From Candidatus Aerophobetes bacterium Ae_b3a (GTDB lineage: Bacteria; Aerophobota; Aerophobia; Aerophobales; AE-B3A), in assembly GCA_005223095.1 (NCBI GenBank), contig NJBQ01000014.1:1-35550 (forward strand): a stretch of 35,550 bases of DNA, in the 5' to 3' direction. The notes under the pieces were generated by a model. The model was given only the letters and a program-made list of their open reading frames with translations, did no database searches and had not been told where the DNA came from. This document shows positions 8,113 through 15,932 of this stretch, piece after piece; positions within the stretch are counted from its first letter, which is position 1; the number at the start of each line of letters is the position of its first letter. The translations under genes were made by a program, and so were the position numbers.

Positions 8113-9291
8113 TTATTCCCTGGTTGTATTACCAGCAAAACTTGCCGATCTTGTTCTCGCTGTGTATTCAATCTCTCTTTTCTCTTGAGAAGGAATCTCA
8201 ACTCGGTAAAAGAAAAACCCTTCTCTCAACTCATCTGCACTAGGATAGCTCTGTAAACTTTGCAGCTCCCCATAGAAACGCTCCACCACCTCAATCGTTA
8301 CAGGTACTCGCCTGTAGTTATGGAGGATTATTTTATAGCTGTATTCGTTAAAAATCACTTTATGGCCCTGCTCATCCTGTTCAGATTCTGCAGGTTGCAT
8401 ATAGACTAATATCCTCTCTCCTTTTAGGTTTTTTGCAGGCCCTAAATATATTTTACCTATTTCCTGCAGAGAAACCTCAGGTAAATGAACCTCTCCTAAA
8501 AAAATCATTGTTTCATCGTAACCATTCTGATAAATATATACCCGCCCCTCAGGCAGGGGTATACCCAGCCCGTCCTCGCTCATGTTATCAAATAATAATT
8601 CCTCTCTCACTTCCTCTCCATGGTTATCCCAGTCGAAGAGGTATATTTTGGTAACCGGAGCATTTTTTTTAGAAAAGAGCAGAAATCTTTTTTCCTGGCT
8701 GGCTCTAAGAGTCACAGGATAAGAAAGAGGATAGGAAATATCCAAAATAGAAGAGGAGGTAGCTAGTGATGATTTTGAAAGATTCCCAGGAGAAATTGAA
8801 CTCTCATCAACTGATAGAGGCAATCGGGTGACTAAAGTTAGATAAGCTTCGAAAAAGTTCATCTCTGTCTTGTTACTTACCCCTGCCCAACTATATATAT
8901 TCATAGAGGTGGCTTCTTTATCTATCTCTAGTTGGTAACTTAAATCCCAACTTAAACCACCAGTCAGATAAAGCACCCGTAACTGAACCTCTCCTTCCCT
9001 TTCAGATTGCATCTTCCAGGAGAGTAAGAAATCAGAACTACACTCTTGCTCTAAGAATTCACATCCTTCTGCTTTCACCTGGACAGAATCCAAAATTATC
9101 TTGTCACTCACTTTGCCAAAGGTTATCTCATTTACCCCTCTTCTCAGGACTATTGTCCTTTCTTCTTCTACTAACCCCTGGTTATTGGGAAAAATAGTGA
9201 GTCTGGTTATTCTCTTTTGAGCAAAGGAAAGGCTAGGTAAACATAAAACTAATAATAGACTACCAACAATTGCACTTACTTGTCTTTTCAC
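8113..9291 (-). CDS. Secreted DUF4139 domain protein
   Basis: The first 24 residues form a Sec signal peptide (basic start, SAIVGSLLLVLCLPSLSFA, then QK), so the 392-residue protein is probably periplasmic or surface exposed. The body is beta-rich and resembles DUF4139: LSWDLSYQLEID, an AYLTLVT segment, and PLPEGRVYIYQ followed by VTIEVVERFYGE. The biochemical role is unknown. The start is GTG at 9291, after GAGGAGTTCTA. It precedes the EF-G paralogue by 40 bases on the same strand, so they may be cotranscribed. Confidence 0.75.
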   Translation of the reverse strand: MKRQVSAIVGSLLLVLCLPSLSFAQKRITRLTIFPNNQGLVEEERTIVLRRGVNEITFGKVSDKIILDSVQVKAEGCEFLEQECSSDFLLSWKMQSEREGEVQLRVLYLTGGLSWDLSYQLEIDKEATSMNIYSWAGVSNKTEMNFFEAYLTLVTRLPLSVDESSISPGNLSKSSLATSSSILDISYPLSYPVTLRASQEKRFLLFSKKNAPVTKIYLFDWDNHGEEVREELLFDNMSEDGLGIPLPEGRVYIYQNGYDETMIFLGEVHLPEVSLQEIGKIYLGPAKNLKGERILVYMQPAESEQDEQGHKVIFNEYSYKIILHNYRRVPVTIEVVERFYGELQSLQSYPSADELREGFFFYRVEIPSQEKREIEYTARTRSASFAGNTTRE

Positions 9292-9322
9292 TAGAACTCC
9301 TCAAAATATGCCTCAGGACAAT

Positions 9323-9382
9323 CTCGTATTGCGTATATCGTATGTCGTATTGCGCAATACGCATCACGCACGACGCATCACG
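9323..9382. repeat. Intergenic short-word tract with 16-bp palindrome CGTATTGCGCAATACG
   Basis: The gap between fabH and the DUF4139 gene is filled with variants of CGTATTGCG, CGTATATCG, CGTATGTCG, GCATCACG and GCACGACG. CGTATTGCGCAATACG (9346-9361) is a perfect palindrome. Nearly the same 16-mer recurs before argS at 19781-19796. Confidence 0.6.
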
Positions 9383-9391
9383 GATTTTGAT

Positions 9392-10372
9392 TCACCATTC
9401 TATAACCAGGGAAGCCCAGGTGAGTCCTCCTCCAAAGCAGGTAAGAAGCACCTTATCTCCCTTCTTTATTTTTCCTTCTCTCACCGCTTGATCTAAAGCT
9501 ACAGCAACAGAAGCTGCCGACATATTTCCGCATTGGTCCAGATTTATACAGACTTTATTTTTATCCAGGCCTATCCGCTTAGCAACGGGATTTATAATAC
9601 GAATATTAGCCTGGTGGGGAATAAAAAAATCAATCTCATTATAAGTAAGCCCACCTTTTTCCAGGGAGACATCTATTGCCTGAATCATCGCTTTGACCGC
9701 TCTTTTAAATAGCCCATTCCCCCTCATTTTCATATAGTGCTGTCTATCTCTTACCGTCTCCTGACTTGCCGGAAGCCGAGAGCCCCCTGCCGGAACTCCC
9801 ACCAAGTCTGCTCCTGTTCCATCGGCTCCTAGATAGTTGGAAATTATCCCGCTATTATCGAAAGACGGTTGCAAAACTGCTGCCCCTGCACCATCAGCGA
9901 AGATAACACAGGTACTTCTGTCCTTCCAGTCGATAATTTTTGAAAGAGCTTCAGCTGCTACCACTAAAATATTATCATACATTCCCGTAGCAATAAACTG
10001 GCTTCCGATGGTAATTCCGTAAAGAAAACCAGAACAGGCAGCTTCCAGGTCAAAGGCTGCTATTCCTTTCACTCCTAATTTTTCCTGAAGAACACAGGCT
10101 GTGGCAGGGAAAATCATATCAGGAGTGATAGTAGCCACAATAATCATATCCAGTTCTTCAGCTTTAACCTGGGCAGCTTGCATTGCTTTCCTGGAAGCTT
10201 CATAAGCTAAATCTGAAGATGCTTGGCCTTGAGCAACAATTCGCCGTTCCTTGATTCCGGTGCGAGTCCTTATCCACTCATCCGATGTATCTATCATTTT
10301 CTCTAAATCAGCATTAGTCAGCACTTTTTCAGGAAGATAGGAGCCTGTCCCTGCTATCTTAGTTTTTCTCAT
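9392..10372 (-). CDS. fabH: Beta-ketoacyl-ACP synthase III
   Basis: FabH condenses acetyl-CoA (or a branched acyl-CoA) with malonyl-ACP to start fatty acid synthesis. From the start chosen here (326 residues) the catalytic triad is visible: Cys113 in EAACSGF, His253 in PHQAN and Asn283 in CGNMSAAS. The C-terminal GGGLTWAS is also standard. Three in-frame ATGs lie at 10381, 10378 and 10372; the AAGGAG at 10388-10383 is one, four or ten bases from them. I prefer 10372 because it gives the usual distance to GTGSYLP, but 10378 is possible. It follows plsX closely in the common rpmF-plsX-fabH order. Confidence 0.95.
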   Translation of the reverse strand: MRKTKIAGTGSYLPEKVLTNADLEKMIDTSDEWIRTRTGIKERRIVAQGQASSDLAYEASRKAMQAAQVKAEELDMIIVATITPDMIFPATACVLQEKLGVKGIAAFDLEAACSGFLYGITIGSQFIATGMYDNILVVAAEALSKIIDWKDRSTCVIFADGAGAAVLQPSFDNSGIISNYLGADGTGADLVGVPAGGSRLPASQETVRDRQHYMKMRGNGLFKRAVKAMIQAIDVSLEKGGLTYNEIDFFIPHQANIRIINPVAKRIGLDKNKVCINLDQCGNMSAASVAVALDQAVREGKIKKGDKVLLTCFGGGLTWASLVIEW

Positions 10373-10386
10373 TTTCATCATTCTCC

Positions 10387-11379
10387 TTAGCCTTTATCCA
10401 GAACTCTCTCAATGTGTTGATTTATCTTCTCACTGGCAAATTCAAAACTGGCAAGAATCGCATTTTTAACAGCTTTACTTGAAGAAGCAGCATGAGCTAT
10501 CACGCATACTCCCTTGATTCCTAAGAGAGGCACCCCTCCATACTCAGCATAATCAAGGTCCTTTTTTACCTGGTCAAATAATCTTCTGGATAAAACACTG
10601 CCTATCTCTGGTAAACTCTTCTCCATCTCTTTGCCAATTATAGTAAGAGTGGTTTTAGCAAAACCTTCGGCAAACTTCAGAATTATATTGCCCACAAATC
10701 CATCGCATACAACTACCTCCACAGCCCCACCGGTAATATCTCTTCCTTCTATATTGCCAACAAAGTTTAAGGAAGACTCTTGAAGAAGTTTAGAGGTCTG
10801 AATAACTAAATGGTTGCCTTTGTTATCTTCTTCTCCAATACTTAACAAACCTACTCGTGGCCTTCTTTTTTTGAGAACCTTTTGGGCGTATATACTTCCC
10901 ATAAAGGCAAATTGAAGAAGATGGTAAGGTCTGCAATCTACATTTGCTCCCACATCTAATATAATTACCCGTTTGCCATTCAAAGTTGGAAAAATAACTG
11001 CCAGACAAGGACGTTTCACTCCCTTTAGTTTTCCCAATTTGAGTAGACCGGTTGCCATTACTGCTCCTGTATTACCAGCACTTACCAGAGCCTCTGCCTT
11101 TCCCTTTTTAAGTAAGTCCAAAGCCACAGCTATAGAGGAGTCTTTTTTCGTCTTTGCCGCAATGCTCGGTGAGTCAGTCATGTCAACAACCTCGGGAGCA
11201 TGAATTATAGAAAAGGGCATTCTCTTATGACCATAACGGGTAAGCTGATCCTCAATCCTCTTTTTGTTTCCTACCAATATCACTTCGATTTGAGGATTAC
11301 TTTCTACTGCCTTTTCAGCCCCTTCTATGACCATAGCTATGCCCTTTTCCACTCCCATGGCGTCCAGAGCTATGCGCAT
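10387..11379 (-). CDS. plsX: Phosphate acyltransferase PlsX
   Basis: PlsX makes acyl-phosphate from acyl-ACP for phospholipid synthesis at the inner face of the membrane. The 330-residue protein shows SAGNTGAVMATGLLKLG, the GANVDCRP motif, EEDNKGN and VVCDGFVGNIILK. The N-terminus is odd: after DAMG, most PlsX proteins continue with G-D-x-x-P, but here it is VEKGIAM with no change in length. The rest looks intact, so I still regard it as functional. The ATG follows AAAAAGGCTAATT and lies two bases after the rpmF stop; fabH follows downstream. Confidence 0.93.
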   Translation of the reverse strand: MRIALDAMGVEKGIAMVIEGAEKAVESNPQIEVILVGNKKRIEDQLTRYGHKRMPFSIIHAPEVVDMTDSPSIAAKTKKDSSIAVALDLLKKGKAEALVSAGNTGAVMATGLLKLGKLKGVKRPCLAVIFPTLNGKRVIILDVGANVDCRPYHLLQFAFMGSIYAQKVLKKRRPRVGLLSIGEEDNKGNHLVIQTSKLLQESSLNFVGNIEGRDITGGAVEVVVCDGFVGNIILKFAEGFAKTTLTIIGKEMEKSLPEIGSVLSRRLFDQVKKDLDYAEYGGVPLLGIKGVCVIAHAASSSKAVKNAILASFEFASEKINQHIERVLDKG

Positions 11380-11381
11380 AA

Positions 11382-11612
11382 TTAGCCTTTTTCCTTCTTC
11401 TTTTCTTTTTCCTTCTTCTTTTCTTTTTCCTTCTTGGTTTGGATTATCACCGCCTGCTTTCCCTTATAATAGCCACATTCAGGACAGGCAAAATGGGATA
11501 AGACAGGAACTTTGCACTGAGGACAATAACCAATAGAAGGGGAAGAGAGCTTCTGTTGACTTTGTCTGCTTCTCTGACGCGACTTGGAACGTTTCTTCTT
11601 AGGAACACCCAT
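11382..11612 (-). CDS. rpmF: Ribosomal protein L32 with Lys/Glu-rich tail
   Basis: The N-terminus MGVPKKKRSKSRQRSRQSQ and the zinc-binding pairs CPQC and CPEC (about residues 30-48) identify large-subunit protein L32. The 76-residue length exceeds the usual ~55-62 because of a C-terminal run of alternating Lys and Glu (KKEKEKKKEKEKKKEKG), encoded by an 18-base tandem repeat. The ATG is well placed after AAGGAGGTTAGG. It begins the rpmF-plsX-fabH operon from the promoter at 11844-11816. Confidence 0.95.
   Translation of the reverse strand: MGVPKKKRSKSRQRSRQSQQKLSSPSIGYCPQCKVPVLSHFACPECGYYKGKQAVIIQTKKEKEKKKEKEKKKEKG
11387..11437. repeat. 18-bp tandem repeat inside the rpmF 3' end
   Basis: The unit CTTTTTCCTTCTTCTTTT occurs at 11387-11404 and 11405-11422, with a partial third copy from 11423 to about 11435. 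It encodes the Lys/Glu tail of L32 on the minus strand. Unit length 18 keeps the frame, so copy number can change without breaking the gene. Confidence 0.9.
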
Positions 11613-11630
11613 CCTAACCTCCTTATAATT

Positions 11631-11768
11631 CGTCGCTAGTTGCTCGTCGCTAGTATCTCGTCAAACCAATCTCTTTGATACCCAACGCTCGATACTAGAT
11701 ACTCGTTTCGGCTTTATTCCTCATTCTCTGCCTCCCCTCTCCTTAATCCTCTCCCCACAGGGGAGAGG
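11631..11768. repeat. Repeat tract in the rpmF leader, with GC-rich hairpin
   Basis: CGTCGCTAGT (11631-11640) is repeated after TGCT. CTAGTATC near 11650 is answered by the inverse GATACTAG at 11691-11698. CCTCTCCCC (11748-11756) and GGGGAGAGG (11760-11768) form a 9-bp stem with an ACA loop. All lie between the predicted rpmF start site and the gene, so they would be in its 5' leader. Confidence 0.6.
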
Positions 11769-11815
11769 GAAGAAGCGAGTGCCGACAATTATGTAAACCT
11801 ACTAGATATTGGAAA

Positions 11816-11844
11816 ATTCTACTACATTAACCGCCTGTTGTCAA
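11816..11844 (-). promoter_or_regulatory. Sigma-70 promoter of rpmF-plsX-fabH
   Basis: On the minus strand, TTGACA (11844-11839) and TAGAAT (11821-11816) are separated by 17 bases, near consensus. Transcription would start near 11809, giving a leader of almost 200 bases that contains the repeat tract. Confidence 0.7.
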
Positions 11845-11860
11845 AATCATAGACTTATGT

Positions 11861-12562
11861 CTATTCCAAAATTATTCGAGTATCAAGTGCGTAAATCTTT
11901 TCTGGATAGAGACAAACTGGATTTATATCCAGTTGCTCAATTTGAGGAAAATCAATGGCTAATCGTGAAGTATTAGCGATAGCCTTACTTAATGAATTGA
12001 AATCAACAGGTTTCTCCCCCCTCACTCCTTGAAGAATGGCCAGTCCCTTTATTTCATCAATCATTTCTCGTGCCTCTTCCCTGTCTATAGGAGCAACCCT
12101 GAATACTACATCCTTAAAGACTTCTACAAGAATACCCCCTAAACCAAACATCACAACTGGCCCAAACTGTTTGTCTTTCACTACTCCAATAATGACTTCC
12201 CGACCGGGTGGAACCATCTTCTGTACATATATACCCTCAACTTTTGCCTTAGGATTATATTTTCTGGCATTCTCCACTATTCTGTGGAAAGCCTCCCTCA
12301 CCTTTTCCTTTTTGTCAATATTTGTTATTACTCCCCCTGCATCAGACTTATGAATAATCTGGGCTGAAATTACTTTTAGAACCACTGGGAAACCTAATTC
12401 TTGAGCACATTTTACTGCCTTTTCCACATTCTTAGCAACACAAGCGGGAGGAATAGGAATGCCATAAGAAGCCAGGAGCTTCCCGGAGATTGATTCGGAA
12501 AGAAACTTCCTTCCTTCTTTTTTGAACTGTTCTATTTCATTTAGTATATCTTCCCTGTTCAC
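11861..12562 (-). CDS. ADP-forming acyl-CoA synthetase, beta (ATP-grasp) subunit
   Basis: With the alpha subunit this enzyme converts acyl-CoA (often acetyl-CoA), ADP and phosphate into the acid, ATP and CoA, a way to gain ATP in fermenters. The 233-residue protein is an ATP-grasp domain with FPVVLKVISAQIIHKSDAGGV, whose His accepts phosphate in this family, then GREVIIGVVKDKQFGPVVMFGLGG and a C-terminal LDINPV. I start at GTG 12562: it overlaps the TGA of the alpha gene as GTGA and is preceded by AGGAGGAGAAAACT. An ATG at 12607 lies inside the alpha gene and has no conserved sequence after it. Confidence 0.88.
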   Translation of the reverse strand: MNREDILNEIEQFKKEGRKFLSESISGKLLASYGIPIPPACVAKNVEKAVKCAQELGFPVVLKVISAQIIHKSDAGGVITNIDKKEKVREAFHRIVENARKYNPKAKVEGIYVQKMVPPGREVIIGVVKDKQFGPVVMFGLGGILVEVFKDVVFRVAPIDREEAREMIDEIKGLAILQGVRGEKPVDFNSLSKAIANTSRLAIDFPQIEQLDINPVCLYPEKIYALDTRIILE

Positions 12563-13989
12563 AGTTTTCTCCTCCTGACATACCTCCCATACTCCATCAA
12601 AACCCACATTGCCCTGGCTGCCCTATCCACATCATCATAATTGGGAATACCGTGCTCTTCTAAATATTTGATGCTAGCTTCACTAATTACTCCACCCATA
12701 AATGCACCAATAATTGGTTTTTTATATTTTTTTTGTACCTCAACCAAAATTCCTGCATTTCTCAAAGGTTGAGTTGATGTTTGTACGGCTTGAATTACTA
12801 TGGCTCCATCATAAACTTCAGAGCCCATCACCGCTTCTAAAGCAAGTTCATATCTTTCTGGACCAGCATCCCCCACTAAATCCAAGGGATTTCCTCTACT
12901 CCAGGCAGGATGCATTTTGCCACTTTTATCAAGCTTTTCTATCAATTGCCGGGGAAGAGCGGGCATTTCTATAGCCAGTTCCTCGCAATAGTCAGCACAC
13001 ATTACACCACTACCACCACCATTAGTAACAATCGCCAACCGATTACCTTTAGCCAGAGGCTGATAAGCCAATGCCCTTGCCATATCAAACATCTGGGTTA
13101 GCGTATCAGCCATAATAACTCCCGACTGTTTAAAAACCCCTTTATAAATTTGATAAGAGCCAGCCAGTGAGCCTGTATGAGAACCAACCGCTCTACTGCC
13201 GGTGGCTGTTCTACCTGCTTTTAAAGCCACAATAGGTTTAATAGGAGTAACTTTTTTAGCCATTTCCAGAAAATACCTTCCATCACTAAATCCTTCCACA
13301 TAAAGAGTAATTACCTTTGTATAAGGGTCTTTGGCTGCCCAGGCTATAAAATCAGGAGCATCCAAATCGGACTTATTGCCATAACTTATCATAGCACTGA
13401 AGCCATAATTATCCTTGACTGACCAATCTATAACACTATCCAGCAAAGCTCCTGACTGGCTTATGAAAGCCACCTTACCTGAGAAAGGAAGAAAAGGAGC
13501 AAAACTAGCATTTAGATGTTGGGGAGGATAGAGTATTCCCAAGCAATTAGGGCCTACTATTCTTATTCCGGCTTTTTTAGCTATTCCCAGGAATTCTTCT
13601 TGTAACTTCCTACCTTTTGAGTCAGCTTCACCAAAACCAGCAGAAATAATACTGACTCCTGTGACTTTCTTCATCGCGCATTCCTGCATTACCTGAGGAA
13701 CGAGCCTGGCTGGAAGACAGATTATGGCCAGATCAACTCTTTCTGAAATATCAGTGATTCTAGAATAACACTTGAGACCCAAAATATGTTCGGCTTTAGG
13801 GTTAATGGGAAAGATTTTTCCGGTAAATCCCTTAAGGTGGGGCAAGGAAAATACTCCTCCTTCCCGTAAATTCTTGAGTACTTGATGGCCAATTTTTTCC
13901 GGATGGCTAGAAGCCCCAATTACGGCCACTCCCTTCGGTTCAAAAAAACATTGGAGTTCTGAATGTGTCTTCTCTAAATCAATTTGCAT
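12559..13989 (-). CDS. ADP-forming acyl-CoA synthetase, alpha subunit
   Basis: This subunit binds CoA and carries the phospho-histidine. Residues 1-140 form a CoA-binding Rossmann domain (GVAVIGASSHPEKIGHQVLKNL), followed by the succinyl-CoA-ligase-like region with GPNCLGI, ISQSGALLDSVIDW and the active-site VGSHTGSLAG (His271). The start is the ATG at 13989, seven bases after GAGGA, giving 476 residues; an ATG at 14055 would add 22 residues encoded by an intergenic repeat. The beta subunit is the next gene with a four-base overlap, so the two are made together. Acetate production is the likely role; substrate range is unknown. Confidence 0.9.
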   Translation of the reverse strand: MQIDLEKTHSELQCFFEPKGVAVIGASSHPEKIGHQVLKNLREGGVFSLPHLKGFTGKIFPINPKAEHILGLKCYSRITDISERVDLAIICLPARLVPQVMQECAMKKVTGVSIISAGFGEADSKGRKLQEEFLGIAKKAGIRIVGPNCLGILYPPQHLNASFAPFLPFSGKVAFISQSGALLDSVIDWSVKDNYGFSAMISYGNKSDLDAPDFIAWAAKDPYTKVITLYVEGFSDGRYFLEMAKKVTPIKPIVALKAGRTATGSRAVGSHTGSLAGSYQIYKGVFKQSGVIMADTLTQMFDMARALAYQPLAKGNRLAIVTNGGGSGVMCADYCEELAIEMPALPRQLIEKLDKSGKMHPAWSRGNPLDLVGDAGPERYELALEAVMGSEVYDGAIVIQAVQTSTQPLRNAGILVEVQKKYKKPIIGAFMGGVISEASIKYLEEHGIPNYDDVDRAARAMWVLMEYGRYVRRRKL

Positions 13990-14055
13990 TCTACTTTCCT
14001 CAGTGGTTTTTTCACAAGTAATGTTACCTATTCGATTCACCTCGACTCTGGTCAT

Positions 14056-14140
14056 TGAGGCGTAGCCGAAGCAATCCCGGCCACGAGACTGCCTCGCTCT
14101 TATCTGTTATTGCCAGTCTGCCGAAGGTAGACGCGGCAAT
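14056..14140. repeat. Intergenic repeat with imperfect hairpin
   Basis: The gap between coaD and the synthetase alpha gene holds GAGGCGTAGCCGAAGCAATC, followed by an imperfect hairpin at 14109-14140: ATTGCC, GTCT and CC pair with GG, AGAC and GGCAAT around a GAA loop. GGCAAT- and CGAAG-rich elements of this kind are scattered in many environmental genomes. Confidence 0.55.
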
Positions 14141-14143
14141 CTC

Positions 14144-14623
14144 TTAGTTGAACTTCTCTTGAAGTCTCTTCTTCACCGAGTCGGGAATCAAGCTAGGCGT
14201 ATCTCCCCCTAATTTGATAATCTCTTTGATTATACTGGAGGAAAGATAGGAGTAACTCTGGCGGGTCATAAGATAAACAGTTTCAATCTGCGGGTTAAGC
14301 TTTCTATTCATCAGGTCCATTTGGAACTCATATTCAAAATCGGAAAGAGCTCTCAATCCTCTGACTATGAAACGAGCTCCCCTCTTCTCCGCATAGCGAA
14401 CAAGTAAACCTCGAAAACTCTCCACCTCTATCCCGGAAGAATCATTAAGAACTTCCTTTATCATTTCAACTCTTTCGGAAGCTGTAAATAAAAAGGACTT
14501 TAATGGATTATCATTGACAGCAATAACTATCTTGTCGAACAGAAACTTGATTCTCTTTATAATATCCAGGTGCCCATTGGTAATAGGATCAAAACTACCC
14601 GGATAAATAGCAATTTTAGCCAT
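14144..14623 (-). CDS. coaD: Phosphopantetheine adenylyltransferase
   Basis: CoaD adenylates 4'-phosphopantetheine in the last but one step of CoA synthesis. The 159-residue protein shows [16 protein letters not shown] with the nucleotidyl-transferase T-x-G-H motif, [12 protein letters not shown], and [11 protein letters not shown], all diagnostic. The ATG at 14623 follows GGAGGATTACTTTA and overlaps the end of the Nudix gene by eight bases. Eleven further in-frame codons upstream belong to the Nudix gene region and lack conservation. Confidence 0.96.
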   Translation of the reverse strand: MAKIAIYPGSFDPITNGHLDIIKRIKFLFDKIVIAVNDNPLKSFLFTASERVEMIKEVLNDSSGIEVESFRGLLVRYAEKRGARFIVRGLRALSDFEYEFQMDLMNRKLNPQIETVYLMTRQSYSYLSSSIIKEIIKLGGDTPSLIPDSVKKRLQEKFN

Positions 14624-15482
14624 TAAAGTAATCCTCCAGGATCTGTTTGTGATCAAAAGCCATATTGGAAGGAAGAGTATTTTTCTTGAATATCTTAAGT
14701 TCCTGTGCGTCGTCGGCTGCCCTTGGCTCTCCTTCCCCCTTAGCTATAAAAACAGTAGTAATAGTGTGGAAACGAGGGTCTCGAACAGGGTCTGAATAAG
14801 TATGAAACTGTCTTAATCCTTTTACTTCTAGATTTATTTCTTCTTTTATTTCTCTTCTGGCAGCCTCCTCCAGAGATTCTCTATATTCAACAAATCCTCC
14901 CGGTAAGGCCCAGCCATGAGGAGGATTCTTTCTTTTTATTAAAACAACCCCATCTTCTCTCTCAACAATTACATCCACGCTAGGCACAGGATTAGGGCGG
15001 ATTCGCCATAAATCATTAAGAATCTCCTCATGAGAAGAAAAGGCAAGCGGAGGAAGCTCACCAGGAGAAAAGAACTTGATTTCTTCTATCTCTTCGCTCA
15101 GGGAAAAATTTTGTTCTTTCACTAATACTTTATATCCAATGACAATCACCGGGCCATAAATCCTGGTTTTACCCTGATATACTCCAATCAGTTTTTCTAA
15201 CTTACCTTTTACTCCTATCTCTTCCTTTACTTCCCTTAATATCGCCTGGGGCGGTGATTCGTCTATCTCTACAAATCCTGCCAGTAGAGCCCATTCTCCC
15301 TTTCCTGGAGAGATCGCCCGTTTTGTTAAGAGGATCTGTTCATTCTCGTTTGTTATTACAGCAGCTACTACCGGAAGAGGATTTTGATAATATATTTTGT
15401 GGCATAGGGGGCAAAAAAATCTTCCATATCCGTCTATTTGCCTTTTCTCAAGCAGACCCCCGCACTCAGTACAATACTGCAT
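14616..15482 (-). CDS. Zinc-ribbon protein with two tandem Nudix domains
   Basis: The 288-residue protein begins with a zinc ribbon (Cys4, Cys7, Cys24, Cys27). A first Nudix domain follows, with a full Nudix box at 69-91 ([20 protein letters not shown], then IGV). A second Nudix domain has its box at 196-218 ([20 protein letters not shown], then INL), where Asn replaces the late Gly. Nudix domains hydrolyse nucleoside diphosphates linked to another group. The zinc ribbon recalls NADH pyrophosphatase relatives, while the second domain resembles ADP-ribose or 8-oxo-dGTP type enzymes; the substrates are not predictable. It overlaps coaD, so both are probably on one transcript, and NAD/CoA turnover would fit. 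Confidence 0.85.
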   Translation of the reverse strand: MQYCTECGGLLEKRQIDGYGRFFCPLCHKIYYQNPLPVVAAVITNENEQILLTKRAISPGKGEWALLAGFVEIDESPPQAILREVKEEIGVKGKLEKLIGVYQGKTRIYGPVIVIGYKVLVKEQNFSLSEEIEEIKFFSPGELPPLAFSSHEEILNDLWRIRPNPVPSVDVIVEREDGVVLIKRKNPPHGWALPGGFVEYRESLEEAARREIKEEINLEVKGLRQFHTYSDPVRDPRFHTITTVFIAKGEGEPRAADDAQELKIFKKNTLPSNMAFDHKQILEDYFNG

Positions 15483-15573
15483 AAACTATTTCCCTGCTTA
15501 GACCTACGAACTTTCTTCCACGACAGAGTCCGATAGCTCACGTAATGTCAATGAAAAGAAGCTCTCGAAATTT

Positions 15574-15753
15574 CTAGGTAGCCTTATGTATTCTTTCCCA
15601 TAAACCCGCCACTGCCAAGATTATCAATAGAATAGCTATAAAACCAAGCACACCTTTTAGCACAATAAATATTTCTCTCCAGAAATAAATTAAGCCGCAT
15701 ATACCCAGCACAATTATCCCCAGAAAAATCAGAAAACTTAACCATCCATTCAT
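15574..15753 (-). CDS. Small two-helix membrane protein, unknown function
   Basis: A 59-residue open frame starts at ATG 15753 and ends at TAG 15576-15574. It encodes MNGWLSFLIFLGIIVLGICG, a short loop with YFWREIF, then a second hydrophobic helix GFIAILLIILAVAGL and a polar tail WERIHKAT. Two membrane segments with aromatic and charged residues at the boundaries make it look like a real protein. The ribosome binding site (GTAGAAG) is weak. It lies upstream of the Nudix gene on the same strand. The stretch from 15483 to 15573 holds nothing else I recognise. Confidence 0.5.
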   Translation of the reverse strand: MNGWLSFLIFLGIIVLGICGLIYFWREIFIVLKGVLGFIAILLIILAVAGLWERIHKAT

Positions 15754-15786
15754 CTTCTACTTCTTTCCCCTCTTCTTAATCCTCTC

Positions 15787-15932
15787 TTGATTAGTTCATA
15801 GTTCATGGCTTATAGTTCATCGATAGAAACAACGAATCGTGAACCAGTTGGCTAACGGAGCTAGCAGGTCAATGAACAATGAACTACGAACAATGAACAC
15901 AGAAAGGGGAGAGGGAAGGGGTGAGGGGGATC
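15787..15932. repeat. Intergenic tract with inverted GTTCATAG words and GGGGAGAGG element
   Basis: TTAGTTCATAGTTCATGG and TATAGTTCATCG (15790-15822) are followed by the inverse words CAATGAACAATGAACTACGAAC (split as CAATGAACAATGAAC plus TACGAAC, 15871-15892), giving an imperfect inverted repeat. A purine-rich GGGGAGAGGGAAGGGG element follows at about 15905-15920 and shares GGGGAGAGG with the rpmF leader. The TTCATAGTTCATCG word also occurs in the tetR leader. Confidence 0.6.

Noticed and set aside
12036-12353. 105-residue plus-strand open frame
   Set aside because: Antisense to the acyl-CoA synthetase beta subunit, which carries all conserved motifs.
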